Shown: piece after piece, positions 45,993 to 58,197 of the stretch | Numbering within the stretch: the stretch's first letter is position 1 | Layout of the letters: each line of letters starts with the position of its first letter | From: Methyloversatilis universalis EHg5 | GTDB taxonomy: Bacteria; Pseudomonadota; Gammaproteobacteria; Burkholderiales; Rhodocyclaceae | Assembly (NCBI RefSeq): GCF_000378945.1 | Contig: NZ_KB900539.1 | Coordinates: forward strand, 2,995,234 to 3,059,233 | Reading direction: 5' to 3' | Length of the DNA: 64,000 nt | Program-made: the position numbers and the translations under genes | The notes under the pieces: model-generated | Told to the model about the DNA's origin: nothing | Databases searched by the model: none | What the model saw: the letters and a program-made list of their open reading frames with translations, nothing else

Positions 45993-47018
45993 TCAGTGCA
46001 GCCGGCGGCGCGCGACGCCTGCGGTCAGCAGCAGTCCGCCCAGCAGCAGTGCCCAGGTCTGCGGCTCGGGCACCGCGGCGGCGGCGTGGAACACCTCGAT
46101 GCGCGACAGGTTGGACACATAGCGACCCCGCTTCACGTCGTTCGGCACGACGATGCGGGCGAAACCGGCATCCTCCAGCAGCACGCCGTCGGCCTCGTAG
46201 GCGATGAGCACCGGCTGGTTGCCGAAGTCGGGCGACAGTTCACCCAGCGAGAACACCACCCGGTAGCCGTCGCTGCCGGTGGCCACCGCATACATGCCCA
46301 GCAGATCGTTCTTCACCACCGGATCGGTGGCCAGACCGGTCGCGCCGGTGAGCAGGTCCCAGAAGCTCACGCCGGTATAGCGCACGCCGCCAGCGGTGAC
46401 CGAAGTGGGTGTGAGCGCCTGCAGCGCCGCCAGATCGAAGGTATGGGCATTCAGCACGTCACCGCCGACGGTGAAGGTCGTGGTGCGGCCGCCGCCGGCG
46501 GTGAAGTCGTCGCCAGCGGCGCGGGCAACGGCCAGCGATTCCACCGCGGACACATAGCGACCGCCCTTCACGTCGCCCGGCATCGTGGTGCGCGCGACGC
46601 CGTCCGACGACAGCGGCCGGGTCAGCCCGGCGATCACTTCGCTGTGCGCGAGCAGCGCCTGCCGGTTGCCAAAGCCCGGATCCAGTTCGCCGAGCGAATA
46701 CACCACCTTGTAGCCGTCAGTCGCGGTGGCCACCACGTAATGCGCGAGGCTGTCGTTCTTCACCGCGACATCGAGTGCCGGCGAGGCGGACTGCAGCACC
46801 GACCACAGCGACGGCCCGGTGTAGGTGTGGGTCTGCGGCCCGCGTCCGGACTGATAGCTGACGGTCTGGGTGAGCGACGGCAGGGCCTGCAGCGCGGCCG
46901 CATCCAGTACCTGCGGCGCGTTGACCGCGCCGCCGACGCTCACGGAAAGCGAAGGTGCGGCCTGCAGCGGCAGCGCGCACAGCGCGCCGCAGAGCGCGAC
47001 CAGACGGGGAATATGCAT
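45993..47018 (-). CDS. PEP-CTERM exported protein with two molybdopterin-binding-like repeats
   Basis: 341 aa. A signal peptide (MHIPRLVALCGALCALPLQA) is followed by two similar domains of about 145 residues. The shared pattern is YTGxSxWxLL, then KND, YxVATxxDGYxVVxSLGEL, FGN, and a PxDVKxGRYVS end; the copies lie at about 25-165 and 170-312. This pattern matches small oxidoreductase molybdopterin-binding-type domains. The tail VPEPQTWALLLGGLLLTAGV then ARRRLH is a PEP-CTERM sorting signal. AAGGAAG precedes the ATG. An exported, possibly cell-surface protein under ModE-type control; whether it binds a cofactor is unknown. Confidence 0.82.
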   Translation of the reverse strand: MHIPRLVALCGALCALPLQAAPSLSVSVGGAVNAPQVLDAAALQALPSLTQTVSYQSGRGPQTHTYTGPSLWSVLQSASPALDVAVKNDSLAHYVVATATDGYKVVYSLGELDPGFGNRQALLAHSEVIAGLTRPLSSDGVARTTMPGDVKGGRYVSAVESLAVARAAGDDFTAGGGRTTTFTVGGDVLNAHTFDLAALQALTPTSVTAGGVRYTGVSFWDLLTGATGLATDPVVKNDLLGMYAVATGSDGYRVVFSLGELSPDFGNQPVLIAYEADGVLLEDAGFARIVVPNDVKRGRYVSNLSRIEVFHAAAAVPEPQTWALLLGGLLLTAGVARRRLH

Positions 47019-47030
47019 CGTTCTTCCTTA

Positions 47031-47054
47031 CGCTATGTTTTATAGGGAATAACG
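47031..47054 (-). promoter_or_regulatory. ModE-type operator overlapping the promoter of the PEP-CTERM gene
   Basis: CGCTAT, 12 bases, ATAACG: the same half-sites and total length (24 bases) as the E. coli modA operator (CGTTAT, 12, ATAACG), with one change. It lies 12 bases upstream of the ATG and covers a TATAAA-like -10 on the minus strand. Binding is inferred. Confidence 0.6.
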
Positions 47055-47165
47055 ATGCTAAGCCGATCGCGTCGGCACTCACAAGACCGGCAGCGCTTTG
47101 CATATCCGGAATGGATGAACCTGAATCACCGTCCGGACAGCGCCCGGGCGGTGATTGCCGGGGTG

Positions 47166-48296
47166 TCAGACGGCAGCCAGGCGCCAGAGCGTGGTCACTT
47201 CCTTCGAGCGCGCCGCGTACAGCGGGTCGCTGCGGTCCATCGCCTTGGGATGACGCGGACGCGCATCCAGGCGACCTGCCACGCGCAGCCCGGCGGCGGC
47301 GATCAGGCCAGCCAGTTCGTCCGGCGCACGCAGGCCGAGGTGTTCGGCGAAATCCGACAGGATGAGCCAGCCCTCGCCGCCTGGCGACAGATGCGCCGCC
47401 AGCCCGGCAAGAAAACCGCGCAGCATGCGGCTGTCCGGGTCATACACCGCGTACTCCAGCGGCGAACTCGGCCGCCCCGGCAGCCAGGGCGGGTTGCACA
47501 CCACCAGCGGCGCGCGGCCGGCCGGAAACAGATCAGCCTCGATCACCTCGACCTTCGCCGCGCTGCCCAGCCGCTCGACGTTGTCGCGCGCGCAGGCCAG
47601 CGCACGCGCGTCCTGGTCGGTCGCCACCACGCGCGCAATGCCGCGCTTCGCCAGCACCGCCGACAGCACGCCGGTGCCGGTGCCGACGTCGAAAGCGGTT
47701 GAATCGCCCTTCAGCGCGTCAGGCAGCGGCGCCTTCGCAACCAGATCGACATATTCGCCGCGTACCGGCGAGAACACGCCGTAATGCGGATGGATGCGCG
47801 CGCCCAGCGCCGGAATCTCGACGCCGTTGCGCCGCCACTCGTAGGCACCGATCAGCCCCAGCAGCTCGCGCAGCGACATGACATAGGGCTCGGTCGCCTC
47901 GCCATGGGCCTGCGTGCAGGCCGCCGTCACGTCCGGCGCGCGGCGCAGCGGAATCACGTGGCCGGCATCCACCGGAATCAGCAGCATGCCCAGCGTGCGC
48001 GCCCGCTGCGACTGCGCCAGCCGATGCTGGTTGAACGCATCGCGCGGCGTCGCCGCAGGCTTGCGCGGCTTGCGATCCACCCGCCGCGCCATCGCCTGCA
48101 GCAGCTGCCGCGCATTCTGGAAGTCACCGCGCCACAGCAGCGCCGTGCCTTCGCTGGCCAGACGGAACGCCTGGTCGGCAGTCATCGTGTCGTCGGCAAC
48201 GACCACCTTCTTCGGGGGTGCGACGCCGGCTTCGGATTGCCAGCGGGCACGTTGTTCGATCGAATTCTCATCCCATCTGAGAAAAGCATTTTCCAC
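47166..48296 (-). CDS. Class I SAM-dependent methyltransferase (HemK/RsmC-like)
   Basis: 376 aa from a GTG. An N-terminal helical part with KPRKPAATPRDAFNQHRLAQ is followed by a methyltransferase domain: VFSPVRGEYVDLVAKAPLPD, SAM loop FDVGTGTGVLSAVLAKRG, ATDQDARALACARDNVERLG and the catalytic NPPW motif (VVCNPPWLPG). NPPW/NPPY enzymes methylate an amide or exocyclic amine of protein, RNA or DNA. It is divergent from cas3, and its 5' end marks the left edge of the CRISPR locus. Confidence 0.82.
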   Translation of the reverse strand: MENAFLRWDENSIEQRARWQSEAGVAPPKKVVVADDTMTADQAFRLASEGTALLWRGDFQNARQLLQAMARRVDRKPRKPAATPRDAFNQHRLAQSQRARTLGMLLIPVDAGHVIPLRRAPDVTAACTQAHGEATEPYVMSLRELLGLIGAYEWRRNGVEIPALGARIHPHYGVFSPVRGEYVDLVAKAPLPDALKGDSTAFDVGTGTGVLSAVLAKRGIARVVATDQDARALACARDNVERLGSAAKVEVIEADLFPAGRAPLVVCNPPWLPGRPSSPLEYAVYDPDSRMLRGFLAGLAAHLSPGGEGWLILSDFAEHLGLRAPDELAGLIAAAGLRVAGRLDARPRHPKAMDRSDPLYAARSKEVTTLWRLAAV

Positions 48297-48457
48297 GAGT
48301 TTTTACCAGAATGCGGACCGGATAACCCATCGCGGCCAATCGTTAAATAATGTGGCGGAACAAACCCCGCCACCACCCATGACAAAAGGAACACTAAAGT
48401 CCACTGACATATCCCCACCATCGCGAGCGAGCGGGTATCAAGAGGAGGCCACGAAGT
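48297..48457 (+). promoter_or_regulatory. Upstream region of the cas operon
   Basis: 161 bases between divergent genes; more A/T-rich than its surroundings. It contains a 7-bp inverted repeat (GTGGCGG 48352-48358, CCGCCAC 48367-48373) and a perfect ribosome site AGGAGG (48442-48447) for cas3. The cas promoter should lie here; its exact position was not resolved. Confidence 0.5.
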
Positions 48458-50707
48458 TTGCTCTTTTTCGCGCATTCGACGTCCCGGCAAGACCAATCAG
48501 ATTGGCAGCCGCTCCCTGAACACCTGAGAAGCGTTGGTCAACTGGCCGGGCAGTTCGCCGCGCTGTTCAAGGGCGAGCGATTTGCAGAGGTCGCCGGCCT
48601 TCTCCATGACCTCGGGAAATACACCGAGGGCTTCCAGCGCCGCATCGCTGGTGAGGCTCTCCGCGTCGATCATGCAACCTGGGGCGCTATTGTCGCACTG
48701 CAAAAGTATGGCCCACTGGCACATCTTATTGCTTACGCAATCGCTGGCCACCACGCTGGCCTCGCCAACGGTATCGAGAACGGGGAGCGAACGTCGCTGA
48801 AGGAGCGCATGCGCGCGAATGCGCTGCCTCCTCTTTCTCCGGACTGGCAGCACGACATTCAACTGCCTCCCAGCCTTGGGGAACTTCCGTTCAAGGGACC
48901 GGGCACAAGTGAGCCGATCTTTCAAGCAGCATTTCTGGTCCGAATGCTCTTTTCCTGTCTCGTCGATGCCGACTATCTAGATACGGAGTCCTTCTACGAC
49001 AAAGTGGCTCTGTCCGGGGAACCCAATGACAGAAGCCAACTGCGTGCCCTGCCCCGGCCATCTCTGTCGGCATTGCGAGACAGCCTGAACGCCTATCTGT
49101 CATGCTTTTCGGTGGATACCGAAGTCAATCAAGTGCGCGCACGCATCCTTTCGCATGTACGTTCAGAGGCGGCGCTCGACCCGGGTCTGTTTTCACTGAC
49201 CGTTCCCACCGGTGGCGGGAAGACGCTCGCATCGCTCGCCTTCGCACTGGACCACGCACTCCATCACGGTCTGCGGCGCGTGATCTTCGTCATCCCGTTC
49301 ACGAGCATCGTCGAACAGAACGCTGCCGTATTCCGGCGCGCGCTGGGCGAACTGGGCGATGCCGCCGTACTCGAACACCACAGCGCCTTCGTCATGCCCG
49401 AGCCCTCGCGTGCCGATGCGGAACGCTATCAGGCGCAGGCAAAACTCAAACTGGCGATGGAGAACTGGGATGCACCCATCATCGTCACGACCGCGGTGCA
49501 ATTTTTCGAGAGCCTGTTTGCCGCGCGGCCGTCGCAATGCCGCAAGTTGCACAACATTGCGGGCAGCGTGGTCATACTCGACGAAGCCCAGACGCTGCCG
49601 CTGAAACTGCTGCGCCCCGCCGTCGCCGCGATCGACGAACTGGCACGCAACTATCGCAGCAGCGTAGTGCTGTGCACAGCGACCCAACCTGCCCTGAAAG
49701 CACCGGAATTCGTCGGTGGGCTGGAGCACGTGCGGGAACTCGCACCGGAGCCACACGACCTCTTCCGCGCACTTGAACGCGTGCGCGTCCGTCATGTGGG
49801 CGAACTTGCGGATGAGGCCCTGGCCGCCCAGATGCGTGCTCACGATCAGGTGCTGTGCATCGTGAACAACCGTCGCCATGCCCGCGCGGTGTTCAAGGAC
49901 ATGGCAGACCTGCCCGGTGCCCGCCACCTGACGACGCTGATGTGCGCCCGGCATCGCAGCCAGGTATTGGCAAATGTTCGGGAAGACCTCAGATCGGAAC
50001 GTCCCTGCCGTCTTGTGTCGACCAGTCTGATCGAGGCCGGGGTGGATGTGGATTTCCCGCTGGTATTGCGCGCCGAGGCCGGTCTCGACTCCATCGCCCA
50101 AGCAGCAGGACGATGCAACCGGGAAGGACTCCGAGATTTAGCCGCCAGCGAAGTACGGGTTTTCTCCAACACAAATGCCGACTGGGCACCACCGCCGGAA
50201 CTCAAGCAGTTCGCCCAGGCCGCGGCCACGGTGCTGCGACAACATTCCGAAGACCCGCTCTGCCCTGCAGCCATCGAAGCTTATTTTCGCGAACTTTACT
50301 GGCGAAAGGGTGAATCCGCGCTGGATGGCGGCGATCTGATGGGCCTGCTGCGACGTAGCCGGCTCGACAGCCTGCCGCTGGAAACCCTGGCAACACGTTT
50401 CCGCATGATCGATTCGGTACAGATGCCGGTGATCGTGCCGTACGACGACACCGCACGCGAAGCCCTGCGGGGCCTGCGCTTCGCGGAAAAGAGTGGAAGC
50501 ATCGCTCGCCGCTTGCAGCCCTATCTGGTGCAGCTGCCGCGCCAGGGTTTCGAGGCGCTGCTCAAATCAGGAGCGATCCAGCCCGTTTCGCCAGAGCGTT
50601 GGGGAGAGCAGTTCATGGAGCTGACGGTGATGGATCTTTACGACCCGCAGTTTGGTTTGAGCTGGGACGACCCAGCTTTTATCAAAGCGGAGAGCCTGTG
50701 CTGGTGA
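48458..50707 (+). CDS. cas3: CRISPR-associated helicase/nuclease Cas3 (type I-C)
   Basis: 749 aa, starting at a TTG 9 bases after AGGAGG; the N-terminus FAHSTSRQDQSDWQPLPEHL is typical for I-C Cas3. HD nuclease domain with H50-D51 (GLLHDLGKYTEGF) and GHH at 97-99. Helicase domain with Walker A (VPTGGGKTLASL, about 249-260), DEAQ box (VVILDEAQTLP, 375-378) and SAT-like VLCTATQPA. The C-terminal VMDLYDPQFGL is family-typical. It is recruited by Cascade to unwind and degrade target DNA. All motifs are intact. Confidence 0.96.
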   Translation: MLFFAHSTSRQDQSDWQPLPEHLRSVGQLAGQFAALFKGERFAEVAGLLHDLGKYTEGFQRRIAGEALRVDHATWGAIVALQKYGPLAHLIAYAIAGHHAGLANGIENGERTSLKERMRANALPPLSPDWQHDIQLPPSLGELPFKGPGTSEPIFQAAFLVRMLFSCLVDADYLDTESFYDKVALSGEPNDRSQLRALPRPSLSALRDSLNAYLSCFSVDTEVNQVRARILSHVRSEAALDPGLFSLTVPTGGGKTLASLAFALDHALHHGLRRVIFVIPFTSIVEQNAAVFRRALGELGDAAVLEHHSAFVMPEPSRADAERYQAQAKLKLAMENWDAPIIVTTAVQFFESLFAARPSQCRKLHNIAGSVVILDEAQTLPLKLLRPAVAAIDELARNYRSSVVLCTATQPALKAPEFVGGLEHVRELAPEPHDLFRALERVRVRHVGELADEALAAQMRAHDQVLCIVNNRRHARAVFKDMADLPGARHLTTLMCARHRSQVLANVREDLRSERPCRLVSTSLIEAGVDVDFPLVLRAEAGLDSIAQAAGRCNREGLRDLAASEVRVFSNTNADWAPPPELKQFAQAAATVLRQHSEDPLCPAAIEAYFRELYWRKGESALDGGDLMGLLRRSRLDSLPLETLATRFRMIDSVQMPVIVPYDDTAREALRGLRFAEKSGSIARRLQPYLVQLPRQGFEALLKSGAIQPVSPERWGEQFMELTVMDLYDPQFGLSWDDPAFIKAESLCW

Positions 50708-50714
50708 TGGCTGA

Positions 50715-53262
<2,548 letters not shown>

Positions 53263-53263
<1 letters not shown>

Positions 53264-54144
53264 TGACGGCCATCTCCCACCGCTACGAATTCGTCTTCCT
53301 GTTCGATGTCACCAACGGCAATCCGAATGGCGATCCGGATGCCGGCAACCTGCCGCGACTGGATCCTGAAACCAACCATGGTCTAGTCACTGACGTCGCG
53401 CTGAAACGCAAGATCCGCAACTTCGTCACCCTCGACAAGGAAGGTGGCCCGGGTTACGCGATCTACATGCAAGAAAAGGCCGTGCTAAACAACCAGCACA
53501 AACGAGCTTATGAGGCGCTAGAGATCAAACCGGAAGACAAGAAGCTGCCCAAGGACGAAGCCAAGGCGCGCGAGATCACGGCCTGGATGTGCGCCAACTT
53601 CTTCGATGTGCGTACCTTCGGCGCTGTGATGACCACCGGCATCAATGCCGGTCAGGTGCGCGGCCCAGTTCAGCTCGGCTTCGCCACCTCGGTTGAGCCG
53701 GTGCTGCCGCTGGAAATCTCCATCACGCGCATGGCGGTCACCACCGAGAAAGAAGCTGAGGCACAGAGCGGTGACAACCGCACGATGGGCCGCAAGCACA
53801 TCCTGCCCTATGGTCTTTACCGCGCACACGGCTTCGTCTCCGCCAAGCTGGCCGAACGCACCGGCTTCTCCGATGCCGATCTGCAGCTGCTCTGGCAGGC
53901 ACTCATCAACATGTTCGAGCACGACCGCTCTGCCGCCCGCGGTGAAATGGCGGCTCGCAAGCTGATCGTGTTCGAGCATGAGAGTGCAATGGGCAACGCA
54001 CCTGCGCACAAACTTTTCGAGGCCGTCGTCGTGGCCCGGGCGACGCACGATGAGGATGGTCCTGCGCGCAGCTTCGCCGACTACCGGGTCACCGTGAATG
54101 CAGAGGCCCTGCCCCAGGGCGTCACGATGCGCGAGTACCTCTGA
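53263..54144 (+). CDS. cas7: Cas7 backbone subunit of type I-C Cascade
   Basis: 293 aa from the ATG at 53263, with AGGAG 7 bases upstream and a TGATG overlap with cas8c. The N-terminus is typical Csd2/Cas7 ([35 protein letters not shown]). Further: [49 protein letters not shown]. Several copies coat the crRNA spacer. Confidence 0.96.
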
Positions 54145-54164
54145 GTACAGACAGGGGGACGAGC

Positions 54165-54794
54165 ATGGACGACGATCTCATCCCCCTGTCCGCTCTGCAG
54201 CACTATCTCTATTGCCCGCGCCAGTGTGCGCTCATTCATCTGGAGCAGCAGTGGGCAGAGAACCGCCAGACAGCAGAAGGGCGCTTGCTGCACGACAAGG
54301 CCGATACACCCGCCGTGGAGCTGCGGCACGGCGTGCGCACAGTCACCGCCATGCCCTTGTCCAGCGCGGACCTGGGTATCGGCGGGGTGGCGGACGTAGT
54401 GGAGTTCCACGTCGAACCAACCGGCGAACGGCCGTATCCGGTGGAGTACAAACGAGGGCGTCCCAAGGCTCACCGTGCGGATGAAGTTCAACTCTGTGCT
54501 CAGGGCCTGTGCCTCGAAGCAATGTTCGGGAAGACAGTGGCGGAGGGTGCCTTGTTTTACGGGCAGCCACGGAGGCGGGAGCGTGTGGTGTTTGATGAAA
54601 CGCTGCGTTCGCTGACACGAGAAACGATCGATGGCACGCGTGCCATGTTCATTTCCCGCCTTACGCCACTCGCGAGTTATGAGGCCAGACGCTGTGACAG
54701 CTGCTCCCTGCTTGATCTCTGTCAGCCGCGATTACTGGGGAAAGCCGGCCATGTGGACGCCTGGCTGAAACGCCAGTTGCAGAACGAGGACTGA
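54165..54794 (+). CDS. cas4: Cas4 exonuclease (spacer processing)
   Basis: 209 aa. RecB-like nuclease residues in GIGGVADVVEF (D77) and PVEYKRGRPK (E94, K96). Fe-S cluster cysteines C17 (or C21), C177, C180 and C186. It trims prespacers and selects PAM ends with Cas1-Cas2. Lies between cas7 and cas1, 5 bases before cas1. Confidence 0.95.
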   Translation: MDDDLIPLSALQHYLYCPRQCALIHLEQQWAENRQTAEGRLLHDKADTPAVELRHGVRTVTAMPLSSADLGIGGVADVVEFHVEPTGERPYPVEYKRGRPKAHRADEVQLCAQGLCLEAMFGKTVAEGALFYGQPRRRERVVFDETLRSLTRETIDGTRAMFISRLTPLASYEARRCDSCSLLDLCQPRLLGKAGHVDAWLKRQLQNED

Positions 54795-54799
54795 AGCGC

Positions 54800-55840
54800 A
54801 TGCGCCGCCAGCTCAACACCCTATATGTCACCACCGACGGCGCCTGGCTCAAGAAGGACGGCGCCAACATCGTGATGGAGGTCGAGGGCGAGGAACGGGC
54901 CCGATTACCCTCCCACATGCTTGAAAGCATGGTGTGCATGGGGCGGGTGATGGTTTCGCCTCCGCTTCTCGGCTATTGCGCCGAACAAGGCATTTCCGTC
55001 AGTTTTTTGTCGCCGAACGGCCGGTTTCTGGCTCGGATGGAAGGCCCTGTGTCAGGCAACGTACTGCTGCGGCGGGAGCAATACCGCCGCACCGACGATC
55101 CCTCCCGCTGTGCTCTGGTAGTTCGCAATCTGCTGATTGGCAAGGTACATAACCAACGCGCGGTGCTTGGCCGTGCGATGAGGGATCACGGCGAGGGGAT
55201 GCGAGAAGCTGATATGGCCGCTTTGACGCACGCCCGTGAGCGCCTGCGTCGTATATCCGCACGCCTGCTGCAGGAAGATGACATAGAAGTGCTCCGCGGA
55301 CTTGAAGGAGAGGCTGCACAGGCCTACTTCGGCGTATTCGACCACCTGATCCGTGCCCCAGAATCCACCCTGCGCTTCAAGGGACGGAGTCGCCGCCCGC
55401 CATTGGATGCCGTGAATGCCCTGCTCTCGTTCCTCTACACGCTGCTGACTCACGACTGCCGTTCTGCGTTAGAGAGCGTGGGGCTCGATCCAGCTGTTGG
55501 CTTCCTGCATCGAGATCGTCCTGGTCGGCCCAGCCTCGCGCTGGATCTGCTTGAAGAGTTCCGCCCCGTCATGGCGGATCGCTTGGCACTATCGCTCATC
55601 AATCGGCGTCAGCTGACAAAACGCGATTTCATCCAGCTAGATAATGGAGCAGTGTCGCTGCGGGAAGAATCTCGAAAAACAGTGCTGACGGCTTATCAGG
55701 AGCGCAAACGAGAAGAGTTGCGCCACATCTTTGTCGAGGAGAAGATCGCTGTCGGTCTCTTTCCTTTAATACAAGCTCAGCTTCTTGCCCGCCACCTTCG
55801 TGGTGACCTTGAAGCCTATCCGCCGTTCCTGTGGAAGTGA
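54800..55840 (+). CDS. cas1: Cas1 integrase (type I-C)
   Basis: 346 aa. Metal-binding residues in [10 protein letters not shown] (E169 or E171), H237 ([18 protein letters not shown]) and D249. Other I-C Cas1 marks: [20 protein letters not shown] and [17 protein letters not shown]. With Cas2 it inserts new spacers at the leader end. Confidence 0.96.
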   Translation: MRRQLNTLYVTTDGAWLKKDGANIVMEVEGEERARLPSHMLESMVCMGRVMVSPPLLGYCAEQGISVSFLSPNGRFLARMEGPVSGNVLLRREQYRRTDDPSRCALVVRNLLIGKVHNQRAVLGRAMRDHGEGMREADMAALTHARERLRRISARLLQEDDIEVLRGLEGEAAQAYFGVFDHLIRAPESTLRFKGRSRRPPLDAVNALLSFLYTLLTHDCRSALESVGLDPAVGFLHRDRPGRPSLALDLLEEFRPVMADRLALSLINRRQLTKRDFIQLDNGAVSLREESRKTVLTAYQERKREELRHIFVEEKIAVGLFPLIQAQLLARHLRGDLEAYPPFLWK

Positions 55841-55853
55841 GCCAAACAAGGTG

Positions 55854-56141
55854 ATGGTTCTGGTGACTTATGACGTAAGCACCCGGGAGCCCGCAGGGGA
55901 GCGGCGTTTACGCCGCGTCGCCAAGGCCTGTCAGGACTACGGGCAGCGCGTGCAATGCTCAGTCTTTGAGATTGAAGTCGATCCGGCGCAATGGACGCTG
56001 CTCAAGCACCGGTTGCTGGAAGTGATCGACCCTGCGCAAGACAGCCTGCGCTTCTACTACCTCGGCAAGAACTGGAAGACAAAGGTCGAACATGCAGGCG
56101 CGAAAGCATCGCTTGATCTGAACGGCCCACTGGTTTTCTGA
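55854..56141 (+). CDS. cas2: Cas2 (type I-C)
   Basis: 95 aa from the ATG at 55854 (GTG at 55851 possible), starting [20 protein letters not shown] with the conserved Asp 7. [17 protein letters not shown] and [18 protein letters not shown] are family-typical. It bridges two Cas1 dimers. The start lies 13 bases after the cas1 stop. Confidence 0.95.
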   Translation: MVLVTYDVSTREPAGERRLRRVAKACQDYGQRVQCSVFEIEVDPAQWTLLKHRLLEVIDPAQDSLRFYYLGKNWKTKVEHAGAKASLDLNGPLVF

Positions 56142-56323
56142 CCGCCTCCGCGAACCTCTAGCAACCGGAGTAGCCCCGGAACGTTCGCGCGCTCCTATCC
56201 GACTGATTTAGTGGGCTCTTTCTTAGCGCCACCAAGTACTCCGCTATTTCATCCCGCTCGTAAGTTCCGGTTCGCGGAATCCAGTCATATTTCCGTTCTC
56301 CTGCACGGTGTTACCGTGACGGG
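56142..56323 (+). promoter_or_regulatory. CRISPR leader
   Basis: 182 bases between cas2 and the first repeat, lacking a gene and less GC-rich than the array. The orientation (GTTGAAAC at the 3' end of each repeat; degenerate repeat at the far end) identifies this as the leader, holding the pre-crRNA promoter and integration signals. No core promoter could be fixed by eye. Confidence 0.75.
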
Positions 56324-58162
56324 GTCGCGTCCCTCGCGGACGCGTGGGTTGAAACGTCATGTGACGTTCGATCAGCGAGTGAGCGGTCGGTCGCGTCCCT
56401 CGCGGACGCGTGGGTTGAAACGACGTCACCGCGCTCAGCACCGACACCGCCTCGCAGGTCGCGTCCCTCGCGGACGCGTGGGTTGAAACTTTTTTGCCCG
56501 CGCCGCATGCATGCTGGATAGGTGTCGCGTCCCTCGCGGACGCGTGGGTTGAAACGCCCGCTTCCTGCCGTGGCTGCTGGCCGGCGCGGGTCGCGTCCCT
56601 CGCGGACGCGTGGGTTGAAACAACCTGGGCGGGGCTGGCAGCGTTGGGTGTGCTGTCGCGTCCCTCGCGGACGCGTGGGTTGAAACGCGGCCCACTTGAT
56701 GTAATCGGCCGCCGGACAGTGTCGCGTCCCTCGCGGACGCGTGGGTTGAAACGAATCCCCGGAGCGTTAGGGCGGGCGCGTTGCTGGTCGCGTCCCTCGC
56801 GGACGCGTGGGTTGAAACGTCGCGTACCTCCGGCTCAAGCGGTGACACCTGGGGTCGCGTCCCTCGCGGACGCGTGGGTTGAAACCAGCACCACGGGCAT
56901 GCGCTCGTTCGAGAGGAAGACGTCGCGTCCCTCGCGGACGCGTGGGTTGAAACGACATGTTCATTCGCGGCTTCCTTGGTTGATGGCCCCGTGTCGCGTC
57001 CCTCGCGGACGCGTGGGTTGAAACGACCCCGCCCCCCCTGTGTTCGGAGCCCGCGGTGGTCGCGTCCCTCGCGGACGCGTGGGTTGAAACAGCGCGGTCA
57101 TTCCCAGGTCAAACCAGCTCACGACGTCGCGTCCCTCGCGGACGCGTGGGTTGAAACTTGATGCCGCGCGAATACACCCAGGCCGCCGCCAGGTCGCGTC
57201 CCTCGCGGACGCGTGGGTTGAAACGTCGCCATGATTGCGAGAAAACGACCGTTCGGACGGTCGCGTCCCTCGCGGACGCGTGGGTTGAAACATATCGGTC
57301 TCGATGCGTGTCACCAGGCGCTGCAGGTCGCGTCCCTCGCGGACGCGTGGGTTGAAACGGCCAGCGCTGGCCCGCACTGGCGCGCGCCACCATTGTCGCG
57401 TCCCTCGCGGACGCGTGGGTTGAAACCTGGGTGAGCGTGTCGTCCTGATAGGTGTCGTAGAGGTCGCGTCCCTCGCGGACGCGTGGGTTGAAACGCTCCG
57501 GGCGGCTTCTACGGGGGTCAGCTGTGAAGTCGCGTCCCTCGCGGACGCGTGGGTTGAAACGCCGCGGATCACTTGACGACTCTCACCCCGGCCGCGTCGC
57601 GTCCCTCGCGGACGCGTGGGTTGAAACGTTTCCAGGTCGAGATAGCTGATGTCGTCGACGCCGTCGCGTCCCTCGCGGACGCGTGGGTTGAAACGAGACG
57701 CCCGCAATCGTTGTGCCGGAGGGGGCGGCGTCGCGTCCCTCGCGGACGCGTGGGTTGAAACCCGACGGGATGCCGGTGAGCGAAAGCGACACGCCCGTCG
57801 CGTCCCTCGCGGACGCGTGGGTTGAAACTGCTTTATGCCGACCTCAGCACCGCGCGGATGCAAGGTCGCGTCCCTCGCGGACGCGTGGGTTGAAACTCTC
57901 GCTGATGTTCAGCCGGAGCGGTGCGTGATGGTCGCGTCCCTCGCGGACGCGTGGGTTGAAACACCAGACCACCCCCTTTCATCACCACGAACCCGAGTCG
58001 CGTCCCTCGCGGACGCGTGGGTTGAAACGCGAGGAGCTGTTCGATGCCCCGACTTCCCTCTGGTCGCGTCCCTCGCGGACGCGTGGGTTGAAACCCAGGC
58101 TACCGCTGCCGCGCCGCTGATGTCGCCCGTGTCGCGTCCCTCGCGGACGCGTGGGTTGAAAC

Positions 58163-58197
58163 CGCTCCGGCGGAACCTAAGCGGCGGGGCTTTTTTG
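58163..58197 (+). terminator. Spacer 28 resembles an intrinsic terminator
   Basis: The spacer contains GCTCCGGCG (58164-58172), a loop of about 9 bases, CGGCGGGGC and then six T residues directly before the next repeat. The stem has one mismatch and one G-U pair. In the direction of pre-crRNA transcription it would act as a Rho-independent terminator. Confidence 0.45.

Noticed and set aside
48379-48519. Small open frame (46 codons) starting ATGACAAAAGG just upstream of cas3
   Set aside because: No ribosome site, overlaps the cas3 start, and no recognisable content.
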